Positions 55,901-64,000 of a DNA stretch of 64,000 nt are shown here, piece by piece. The position numbers were made by a program, and so were the translations under genes. The notes under the pieces are model-generated. The model was given only the letters and a program-made list of their open reading frames with translations, ran no database searches and was not told where the DNA came from. The stretch spans positions 152,443 to 216,442 of the forward strand of contig JAHDCR010000001.1 of assembly GCA_020629795.1 (NCBI GenBank). The letters are read 5' to 3'. Each line of letters begins with the position of its first letter. Within the stretch, counting starts at the first letter, position 1. The DNA is from Candidatus Altimarinota bacterium. GTDB lineage: Bacteria; Patescibacteriota; Gracilibacteria; BD1-5; UBA6164.

Positions 55901-56955
55901 TTATATCTCCCAGCATTATACACCTGTTTTCTCATTTCTCAGAGAGTAGAACCGTTAAATACTTCTAATAATTTTTTAGTAGAATTATCTGTTATATACC
56001 TCGTAAGTATATCTGAAGAGCTTTGCGCGTTTGGAGAATTTTGAATTCCAGAAATATCAAAATCTGGATCTACCTCTGCGAGTAAATCTGCTATATCTGC
56101 ATTTTGCACTCAAAGTATTTTTTCAGATACCTTTTCAGCAAGTTCTTTAGAATATCTGTTATATGTAATGTCTTCGATATTTTCTAAATATGATTCATAA
56201 CCGATATAGTTCTGATATTGGAGTGCCTGATTTTCTCTGAATTGATCATAATAAAAAACATATGGTTCATAATCATCCTTTGCTGGTGAAAATAAACCAT
56301 CTAGGATTCATTTTTCTTGCTCAAAAACTCCCTCTCCAGTATAAAAGTCATGATTTTTATCAAAGAAATCTTCAATTGCTTGTATGTCATCATCTTCATC
56401 TCATGTGTTTGGAGAAATAACCCCATGCCATATCTCAGGAGAAAGTTTGGTATCTGAATCAGTATTTTTTTCATATTTCCCTGATTCATGATTATAGACA
56501 TAAGCCTTATCAACAAAATCAATATATGGAAGCATTGTTCTCGATGAATCAGAACCATCAAAAACAGTTGGGAGTGGAATCTTTCACACAAACACTGTTC
56601 ATATAAGTCGAGATTCATAACTGACATCGGAAAGCGAATTATATCATTCTAGATAGAGAGACTCTCCAAGCGAAGCAATATCTATAACGCTCGCATCTGC
56701 TGGAGTTGGGAGAATCACCACTCTTGTATTTTCCAGAACTCCTTGAATATCTCGAGAATATCTCACGAGCTTTGTACGAACTTCATCATATGTATCCTCG
56801 TCAACTACAATAGATACAAGATTTACAAACTCTTTTTCAAGCGCGTAAGCTCGTGACCCGAAAAAAAGCTCCATTGGTATTTGAAGCGTAAATGAAAACA
56901 TAAGTGAAAATATCAGCAAAAACGAAAGGATTTTTTGGATTTTTTGTTTCCACAT
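43972..56955 (-). CDS. Giant secreted surface protein (4327 aa)
   Basis: One reading frame, ATG 56953-56955 to TAG 43972-43974. I split the whole interval into codons and found no TAA or TAG. Signal peptide about 1-39. Rough order: a 500-residue N-terminal region; an Asn/Ser-rich beta region with Ig-like domains (Big_1-like RLSRDKIEASSEDSS near 1475); FG-GAP/VCBS-like repeats with DYNNDTRQDV, DFSGDGHDD, DMDADGRDD (about 2000-2130); a DUF11-like segment (about 2290-2360); Asp-rich DSDGDGIPDSDD (about 2520); a Cys/Gly/Pro-rich block starting near 2560 (CIATPLNWAPLAPGNDPTLFG-like, similar to blocks I recall in other CPR giants); coiled-coil helices; a PELPxLP repeat (about 3200-3260); SDNDGDDDV (about 3640); Ig-like C-terminus. 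No LPxTG or C-terminal membrane anchor. Probable adhesin. Confidence 0.88.
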
Positions 56956-57164
56956 AATTTGATGGGTTTTCTAGGAGTACAAAGGAAAAAAGAGACTTTT
57001 AAACATACTATCAGAAAAGATGTTGAAATCAACAGAAAAGTGAACAAATAATGTGTACAAAACCTCAAAAAATGTCACTCTAAAAGGCATAACAATCATT
57101 TTCTTGATTTTTATCTCAAACTATGAGAAAATATAATAGAAATTTAATATATAATTTTAAAATT

Positions 57165-57512
57165 ATGTGAATAGAAAATTGCGAACCTGTAGAAGAAATT
57201 GAAACTACCGATAATCTAAGAGACAATATTTTTTGTGAAATGGAGAGCTCTATGAGAGAAAAAATGGGAATATGATATGATTACTCTCTAGACAGAAATA
57301 CTTTTCCTGATGAACCTGAGAACATAGTAATAGCTTTAAAGAATCTTGAAAATAGAGCTGGGGCAAGAATAAAAATTCCTATAGCATTATTACATGAGGC
57401 AAATAATTATATAGTATTAAAACTACAAGACCCCTTACTCGATTGAGTAGTAAGTGAAGCATTTCTTCCTTATATGCAAGCCCTCAATGAAAAAATAGAT
57501 CATATTAGATAA
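57165..57512 (+). CDS. Small unknown protein
   Basis: 115 aa with three TGA, one at codon 2 (Met-Gly). Acidic and soluble; a C-terminal helical part (about 70-115) with hydrophobic spacing. No family recognised. It sits alone between the 5' end of the giant gene (divergent, 209 bases of intergenic DNA with no feature I can support) and a shared terminator. Confidence is limited because there is no homology evidence. Confidence 0.6.
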
Positions 57513-57524
57513 TTCTTTTCATCA

Positions 57525-57556
57525 AAAAAAACTCCCAAAATTGGGAGTTTTTTTGT
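57525..57556. terminator. Bidirectional terminator
   Basis: AAAAAACTCCC-aaaa-TTGGGAGTTTTTTT palindrome between convergent genes (57165-57512 and mscL). Confidence 0.9.
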
Positions 57557-57571
57557 AAAATAATTTTACAA

Positions 57572-57976
57572 TTATTTTTTAAGAGCGTCTCTAATTTCAG
57601 TAAGAAGAACGATGTCAGCAGCTGGAGCAGCTGGTTTTGCTTCTTCTTTCTTTTGTAATTTAGATATCATTCTTACGAGCATGAAAATAACAAAACCAAG
57701 AAGAACAAATCCAATAGCATCGTTAATAAATGTACCGTATTTGATAGCTGGAGCACCAGCTTCTTCTAGAGCAGCAAGAGATTCATACGTATTCCCATCA
57801 AGAGCAATAAATAAATCTGCAAAATCAACATCTGCCATAAGCATTCCAATAGGAGGCATCACAATATTTGTAACTAGTGACTTAACAACAGTAGCAAATG
57901 CAGCACCAAACATGAAACCAACAGCAAGATCAACAACGTTCCCTTTAATAAGGAAAGCCTTAAAATCATTAAGCAT
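57572..57976 (-). CDS. mscL: Large-conductance mechanosensitive channel
   Basis: 134 aa from ATG 57974-57976; an in-frame TTG 27 bases upstream would add MYLFFIYKI, not typical. N-terminus MLNDFKAFLIKGNVVDLAVG matches MscL, followed by TM1 with FGAAFATVVKSLV, a periplasmic loop, TM2 (DAIGFVLLGFVIFMLVRMI) and a charged helix KLQKKEEAKP. It releases solutes under hypo-osmotic shock. No TGA codons. Own transcription unit, downstream of the TSUP terminator. Confidence 0.95.
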   Translation of the reverse strand: MLNDFKAFLIKGNVVDLAVGFMFGAAFATVVKSLVTNIVMPPIGMLMADVDFADLFIALDGNTYESLAALEEAGAPAIKYGTFINDAIGFVLLGFVIFMLVRMISKLQKKEEAKPAAPAADIVLLTEIRDALKK

Positions 57977-57987
57977 AATTTTATAAA

Positions 57988-58026
57988 TAAAAAATAAGTA
58001 CAAAAAATGTACTTATTTTTTTTGTT
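57988..58026 (-). terminator. Terminator after TSUP permease
   Basis: AAAAATAAGTACA-aaaaa-TGTACTTATTTTT stem with T-run on the minus strand; located between the TSUP stop (58037) and mscL start. Confidence 0.8.
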
Positions 58027-58036
58027 TTTTCAAGAT

Positions 58037-58792
58037 TTATATAAATAGCTGAATTACAAGGTATGCAGCTAGTAAGATACTCAAATATGTAAGTGCCTTA
58101 TTAAGTATATCACTATGGATTTTTTCTACAAAATACCCCGCTATCACTCAAGCAAATAGAGCAGTTATAAACATAGGAGTATAAAAATTCATATCAATGA
58201 GTCCAAGTCTAAAATATTCCAGAGTACCGACAGCCCTTGCAAATACAAATCCAAAGCTGAGTAAAAATAAGGCTCTGTGATACTTAAAGTGAAAGACACT
58301 CGTTAAAACTAACAAGCCTATTATAAAATCTCAAATTGAAAGGAATGAATTATACGTAGCAATAAAAAAACTCGCAATACACAGTAATACCAGGTTTCTA
58401 TTACTTACTACAAATCCTGTTTGTTTAGGTTTCCTAGATGAGAAAAATAAGTTTTTTATAACCAATCAAACGACTGCTAGAGTAAAAATAATTTTCATTA
58501 TTTCACTCGGAACGATATTCAAAAGATTCGCTCAAAATAATGCTCATAGAGATGAAACTACAACAACGTACCACATCCATTTCTCTATTTTTTGCTTGCG
58601 TAGCAGCATGCAAAGTAATCAGATTTCACTTCACAGCACTGCAGCATTATCAAGCGCGATAGCATTTTTTATATCAAATCCTATAATATTTTGTAGAAAT
58701 ATTTGCGTCACTAAACTCCCTCATCAAACAAAATTTCCATACAGTTCTCCTAAAAATATCCCTATGCAGGCAAGAAGTATATCAAAATCCAT
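58037..58792 (-). CDS. TSUP-family membrane permease
   Basis: 251 aa with about seven or eight hydrophobic helices. It starts MDFDILLACIGIFLGELYGN and contains FVGGGSLVTQIFL, the TauE/SafE (sulfite exporter/TSUP) Gly-rich motif, plus a repeat of it after the middle (about 150-180: ATYNSFLSIGDFIIG). Probably an exporter or permease of small anions or organic acids; substrate unknown. It starts five bases after lysS and is co-transcribed with it. Confidence 0.8.
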
Positions 58793-58797
58793 ATTAT

Positions 58798-60816
58798 TTA
58801 ACTATATAATTCTAAGTCTTTTGTGAGTTTTTCAACGTGTTTTTTCTCTCCTGCAATAAGTATTCAGAGATATTCAATATCTTCTATATTTTTACTGACC
58901 GTATTTTGTGAAACCTTTTTATCATCACTTGTCTCAAGCATTTCTCGCGTAAATGGAACTACTTCGAGTCAACCATTTTTTGCGATGTTATACAGTTCTT
59001 GGATTTTATTATTATTTTCAGCCTTTTTTATCATAATTGCATGCTGGATATTCATAGGAATTTGTACTCCATCAGCAGAAGTAGCACTTTCTGTTTCAAA
59101 GAGATTATTTCATCTCGCAGCATAACTCGCTGAGAGGTGCGCTATAGTATTGAGCTCTTGCCACTTTTCTAAATTAGAATCATTATTAAGAATAGAAACA
59201 ACTAATTGTGTTTTCTGAGTTTTAGTCTCATTTGTGTCTGGCTTCATAAGTGGAAAGAGTACAACATCTCTAAGATTTTCTTGCCCAGAAAGTAGAGAAA
59301 CTATTCTATCAATTCACATTCCCCATCCTGATTGACATGGCATACCGTACTCCATTGCCAATACAAAATCATCATCTCATGATGTAGCCTCCTCATCTCC
59401 AGCCTCTAGTGCTCAAGATTGTTCATCAAAATTTTCTTGTTGGAGTTTTGGATCAACCAGCTCACTATAGGCTTTAAGAACTTCCCATCCGTTAAGCACT
59501 AATTGGAACTGTTCTACGATATTTTCATCGCTATCAGAGGCTCTTGCGAGAGGTTGCATCGTCTTTGGGTAGTTATATACAAATGCAGGACCAGTAATAC
59601 TTGGACGAAGTACTTTTTTGTATAAATAATCTATCATAGTAGCCGTAGCCTGTTTCTCCATTCATTCCCACTTATATCCCGCAGCCATGATGTCTGCTCT
59701 AAATCTATCTTCATCAGCAGCACTGTAAGAATCTATGTCTATTCATGACTTTTCTTTTACTCCTGCAATGTAATCAATTCTCTTCCATGGAGTCGTAAAA
59801 TCAACTGTTTTAGCATTTCCATCCTTATCTATTACTTCTCTTTTCCTCTCTAATCATAGAGTATCAAAAATATGATCAAACATGTCTTCTGTAAACTTCA
59901 TATTATCTTCAAAGTTCCAGTATGCAGCATAGTGTTCAAACACTGAAAACTCTTGCATATGAGAAGGGTCAGAGCCTTCATTTCTAAAGTTTTTACCCAT
60001 TTCAAATACTCTTTCAAATCGTCCAACGGTAGCTTTTTTGAGACCTGTTTCTGGTGCGATTCTCAGGAAGAAGTCTTCATCAAAGTCATTATGATGCGTT
60101 ATAAATGGAGCAGCAGCAGCACCGGAAGCTGAGTTTCAAAGAATAGGAGTCTCAATCTCTATAAAGTCATGTTGCCAGTAAAACTCTCTCACTGCTTTTA
60201 TGAGTTCGCTTCGCATTTTAAATCGGTCAAAACTGTCCTCATTCATAATAAGGTCCAAATATCTTTGTCTGTATATTGCTTCTTGATCTTTTATTCCATG
60301 CCATTTTTCTGGAAGTGGTCTCACAGCTTTTGAGAGTATTTGCAGCTCAGTCACAAAGAGAGTAAGTTCTCCATGCTTTGTTTCAAACAAGTCTCATTTA
60401 ACCCCTATATAGTCACCAACTTGGCAAAATTTTTCTGCAATTTTGTAGGCAGATTTTTCTTCTCCAGCTATTTCTATACTCTCAACTATTTCTCTCCCCG
60501 TATTAAACTTGATGAGGTCTCTCATGAAGCTCACTTGCAAGTCTCAGCTATGGTCTCTGAGCTTTGCAAATGCAAGTTTTCCGTGAGATTTATGAGTTAT
60601 GATTCTCCCTGCAGTTTGAAATTCACTGATGCTTCATCCTGCCATAAGATTTTCAATATCTCTTATATATCATCCTTCTGTATCATTTTCACTTCGTGAT
60701 CTAATTTCAGCAATATCTATCTTTCCGTGATAGTTATTTGCGTAACAAATAACTCCAGCATCTTTGAGATCCTGAATCTTTTTCATTCTGTCTTGCGATT
60801 CTTTTGAGTAGTCCAT
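58798..60816 (-). CDS. lysS: Lysyl-tRNA synthetase with C-terminal DUF2000 domain
   Basis: 672 aa, longer than the usual ~500. Residues 1-530 are class II LysRS: N-terminal OB fold (GRIITHKSHGKLAFAKLRD), motif 2 ERVFEMGKNFRNEGSD, PAFVYNYPKTMQPLA, and motif 3 GMGIDRIVSLLSG. From about 535 a second domain begins after PDTNETKTQKT: QLVVSILNN, ELNTIAHLSASYAARG, QIPMNIQHAI and EYLGILIAGEKKHVEKLT. This matches the DUF2000 family, which has a peptidyl-tRNA hydrolase 2-like fold. No stop or restart separates the two. The DUF2000 part might act on tRNA or an aminoacyl product, inference only. Confidence 0.92.
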
Positions 60817-60837
60817 TTTTAGTTATTATTTTAGTTA

Positions 60838-60868
60838 TAAAAAAACTGCTTTCTTATCGAAAACAGCA
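60838..60868 (-). terminator. Rho-independent terminator
   Basis: Minus strand CTGTTTTC-gataa-GAAAGCAG followed by seven T; ends the unknown gene 60977-61606 just upstream of lysS. Confidence 0.75.
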
Positions 60869-60976
60869 TATCATTTCTCACGTGAAAAACAAGCCATAAT
60901 CGAAATTATCTGCAGTGTTTGCTCGCGTGTTTGAGAAATTTATTTTTCATAAAGCTATTATATTGATTCTAGATTA

Positions 60977-61606
60977 TTAGGCAACTATTTGGCCAGAATT
61001 TTGTTCAACTCATTGAGGATAAATAACCTCCGTATAATCAGTTGATAATTTTCCAAAAGCTAACAATATTGCATTAGATTCTTGCTGAAAATATTGCAAC
61101 CCTAATTCAAAAGTTTTCATGGCTTCATTCTTACTCACTACTCTAGGTAAATCAGTAAAAAGATTTTTTTCAGGTCTTAAATCTATGCATCCTCTTTCCA
61201 TAAATTTAAGATAATTGTCTAATACATCCTTAGCCCTTGATTGTAATTTAGAAACTTTTTCTCTATACTTATCTAAAAAACTCACCTGAATAGGGTTTAG
61301 ATTTCATCTAACACTAAAATCACCAATAAAAATTATATCAAGATTACATACTTGCCTAGTAGCAGTATAGATATTTGTTTCATCAGTAGCTTGATTTATG
61401 CTATGATTTAATCCAAAATCTTTTTCTATTGCCATACTTAAGCCTTTAATTGATTTCGTAAGAGTTCAAATATCAGCTCCATCTTCATTAGAATCATCCT
61501 TTCAAAGTAATCCAGTAATTGCACTTCTTATAGTATCTACTGGTCAAAAATTAATTTGCTTAATTCAAACTGGGGAAAATGGCTTAGGTCAATTTAATTG
61601 GCTCAT
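60977..61606 (-). CDS. Unknown 209-aa protein
   Basis: 209 aa from ATG 61604-61606 to TAA 60977-60979, with six or seven TGA. No signal peptide; Asn/Gln/Lys-rich N-terminus, then a long helical segment (about 108-150) with alternating charged residues (DKYREKVSKLQSRAKDVL) and a hydrophobic C-terminal stretch. I do not recognise it. It lies divergent from the T4SS-like ATPase gene and ends at a terminator before lysS. Confidence 0.65.
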
Positions 61607-61737
61607 TATTATTTTTTAACTATAAAATACTTATTAAAAGTATAGTAATATTTTATAAGACTTCGTCAAGCCCACTTCTTCGCATATATAGTAAATATCT
61701 GATATTCTAAAACAAATATATATTTTTCTGAAAATAC

Positions 61738-64000
61738 ATGAAATACATTATTAGCATTTTCTCTCTATTACTCGCTTTTCATAGCTCAGCATATGCAGCA
61801 TTATGAAGAACGATTCAACAAACTCCTGGCTGAAATCAAGCTTCTGAAAGCAGTAAAGATACATCCGGATGACTTTTTAGTGGTTTTGGAGAATCCATGT
61901 GAGGAGCATTTGATAGCTTCACTAATGTAGCTCTCAATGTATTAGGAATCCTTATTGTATCTTATATAATTTATAAATCCGTTCGTTTACTCTTTGAAAT
62001 TTATTATTCAAAAAATCTCAGATACTTACAAATCACTCTTCCTAGGGCTGATTCAAAACTCGACAAAGAAAAAGAAACAAAAAAAGATTTCAAAGAAAAA
62101 ATAGGGCAAATGTCGATGTTTTATAAGGCTATCCATAAACTTGCTGAGGCCGGACTACGAGATACATTGCTCAATTTCATCTTTGGTCACTCTAAAATAT
62201 CTCTCGAGCTGGTATATGAATGATGAGAAGTAACATTTTATATAGTTACGTATGAAAACTATGTAAATCTTGTATCCCAGCATATAACATCTATTTATAA
62301 TGATGCTGAAATACTCAGAGTAGAAAAAAAAGACTATATCAATCTGACTCAAGCGTGATACAAAATGAGAGCTGCCTCTCTCGGAAAAGAAAATGATGAT
62401 TATTTTCCTATTAAAACCTTTAAGTACCTCGAGGATGATCCTATAAACAACTTTACTAATGTATTTGGTGGTCTGGACAAAGACGATAAAGCCGTATACC
62501 AGGTTGTTATAAAACCTATAAGTTCTAAGTGGAATCAAAAAGCTATGAGAGCCGCAAGTATGGTGGCAAAATGAAAATACAAAAAAAATAAAAAATACGG
62601 TCTGATTGGAACAATACTCAAACCCCTTACATGGATATGGAATCCTCTCGTTGCTATGATAGAAGGTCCTGAAGATATGGTATGAGGAAATAGCGCTCCT
62701 GGAGCGAGTGAATGAGATGCATATAAGATATTCAACCAGGCTGAAACAGAAAGTCAAAAGGTTATGGGTGAGTCAGCAGCTCAACCATGATTTCAAACAT
62801 CGATACGTATCATAGTTGCCTCTAAAACTCATAAACAAGCTGAAAATGCAGTGCATGCAATAGTTGCTGCTGCTAGTATATTTACCGATGAGTACAACAA
62901 TGCTCTGGATAATCCTCAGATTTATGAAGATTCACTTCCATGGATATTTACTCCTATTCGTCATTTTGCTTTTCGGCATAAACTCGTAGGGTTTTTCCAA
63001 AATAAATCTGTTTTTTCAGCTGATGAGGCTTCAACGCTATATCATATGCCAGACATTAACTACAACAAATCACCTATTATTAATTGGCTTGAGTACAAAA
63101 AACTCCCGGTTCCACATAATCTCAAATATCCGAGCAATCCAACTATGCTCGAAGAAAAAGACCCCACAACAGGAGAGACTAAACTCGTTCATAGACATCT
63201 ATGAGGATTCCCGGTTTATAAAGATGGAGTACTCCTTGGATGGAACGAATATAGAAATAAAAAAACTCCAATTTATTTTGATAGAAAAGATAGAGGACGA
63301 CATCAATATATCATCTGAAAATCTGGTTGAGGTAAGTCAGTATATATCTGATATCTTGCCCGTCAGGATGTTTGGAATGGTGATGGTATCTGTGTTATCG
63401 ATCCGCATGGAGATCTCGTAGAAGACGTACTAGCATTTGTACCAAAAGAACGAGCAAAAGATGTCATCATATTTGATCCATCAGACACAGAAAGACCAAT
63501 GGGGCTCAATATGCTCGATATTATTTCTACTGATCCAGACATTAGAAAGCGTGAGATGGATAGGGCTGCTATGGATGCCACTGAAATATTTATTAAAATA
63601 TTTGGGGATGAAGTATTTGGTCCACGTATACAACACTACTTCCGTAATGGATGTCTGACACTCATGGAAGACGAGGAAGATGGTGGTACACTTATCGATG
63701 TACCAAGACTCTTTGTTGATGAAGCGTTTATGAAATACAAAACTCGAAATCTCAAAAATCCTGTTGTTAAGTCATTCTGGGAACATGAATATGCCAATAC
63801 AGGTGATAGAGAAAAACAAGAAATGATTCCGTATTTTTCTGCAAAATTTGGTCCATTTATTACCAACTCAACCATTCGTAATATTATTGGTCAGCCTAAA
63901 TCCGCATTTAACTTGCGTGACGTGATGGATAACAGAAAGATTCTTCTCGTTAATCTCTCAAAGGGTAAAATCTGAGCCCTCAATGCGCAACTTCTTGGTT
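61738..64000 (+). CDS. Type IV secretion/conjugation-type ATPase, 3' end outside window
   Basis: At least 754 aa. A signal-like helix (1-20) ending AYAA, a Gly/Ser-rich linker, a second hydrophobic helix (about 62-82), then a large cytoplasmic-type part. The Walker A is GKSGGGKS near residue 526, with two of its glycines as TGA; it is preceded by a DRKDRGRHQY segment and followed by CVIDPHGDLVEDVLAF and IIFDPSDTERPMGLNML, the pattern of CPR TraG/VirD4-like and DUF87 ATPases. The C-terminal half, including Walker B, continues past the window edge. It likely powers DNA or protein transfer. The pilin-like genes lie 24 kb away. Confidence 0.88.

Noticed and set aside
57977-58003. Nine extra N-terminal residues for MscL
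   Set aside because: They need a TTG start; the ATG at 57976 gives the canonical MscL N-terminus.
62155-62757. 200-aa minus-strand ORF
   Set aside because: Antisense shadow of the T4SS-like ATPase gene, whose + frame is supported by a Walker A motif and conserved segments.
1-64000. Many pseudogenes or frameshifts
   Set aside because: The interruptions are all TGA, in constant frame, and fall on conserved glycines; decay would also give TAA, TAG and indels.
1-64000. UGA as Trp or selenocysteine
   Set aside because: Aligned positions are Gly, not Trp or Cys/Sec; TGG is in normal use for Trp; the density is far too high for selenocysteine.
1-64000. Insertion sequences, prophage or integrases
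   Set aside because: No transposase, integrase or phage structural gene was recognised, and no inverted terminal repeats flank any block.

Overview
The window is an AT-rich chromosomal segment from a bacterium that reads UGA as glycine (translation table 25). Almost every gene is broken by in-frame TGA under the standard code. Read as glycine, the pieces join into full-length proteins, and the TGA codons fall on near-invariant glycines of S4, S7, S11, S12, L27, IF-2, UMP kinase, TrpRS and a Walker A motif. This code, with the gene content, points to the Gracilibacteria/Absconditabacteria (BD1-5/SR1) branch of the Patescibacteria (CPR). All CDS coordinates below assume TGA = Gly and TAA/TAG = stop. 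Shine-Dalgarno sequences are almost absent; several promoters look like sigma-70 promoters (TTGACA, 16-17 bp, TATAAT-like).

Layout. 1-2014: 3' part of an unknown protein. 2041-4599: gyrA (-). 4776-7296: small lipoprotein, GlmU-like sugar nucleotidyltransferase and small unknown ORFs (+). 7321-13027 (-): one long translation cluster, transcribed infA-rpmJ-rpsM-rpsK-rpsD-rpoA-rplQ-rplM-rpsI-rpsL-rpsG-rpmA, followed by tRNA-Thr(GGU). 13153-15979 (-): infB and a cyclic-nucleotide-binding-domain protein. 16130-17811 (+): jag/khpB-like RNA-binding protein and an anchored unknown protein. 17837-19958: trpS (-) and a membrane methyltransferase of the ICMT type (+).

20015-28785 (-) holds secreted proteins: a 1583-aa protein with four DUF11-like repeats, a small lipoprotein, a 966-aa helical protein with a peptidoglycan-binding-like segment, and a 227-aa LPETG-anchored protein. 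28882-34524 (-): rpmH-rnpA-yidC, pyrH coupled to a lipoprotein gene, and RNase J. 34770-37237 (-): four tandem VirB2/TrbC-pilin-like genes plus a membrane-anchored HEFGH metalloprotease. 37345-41640 (+): a surface-glycan cluster (GT4 glycosyltransferase, O-antigen-ligase-like protein, PMT/ArnT-like transferase). 41679-43832 (+): a secreted protein with a Cys/Tyr/Asp-rich C-terminal repeat.

43972-56955 (-) is a single uninterrupted 4327-codon gene for a giant secreted protein with Ig-like, FG-GAP/VCBS-like and Asp-rich calcium-binding-like segments. 57165-61606: a small unknown gene, mscL, a TSUP-family permease, lysS fused to a DUF2000 (PTH2-like) domain, and an unknown gene. 61738-64000 (+): the 5' part of a type IV secretion/conjugation-type ATPase.

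Read together, the window combines core translation genes with a large investment in the cell surface: giant adhesin-like proteins, glycan assembly, a sortase-type anchor, and pilin-like plus ATPase components of a DNA-uptake or attachment machine. That suits an episymbiotic or host-attached life, but this is inference.
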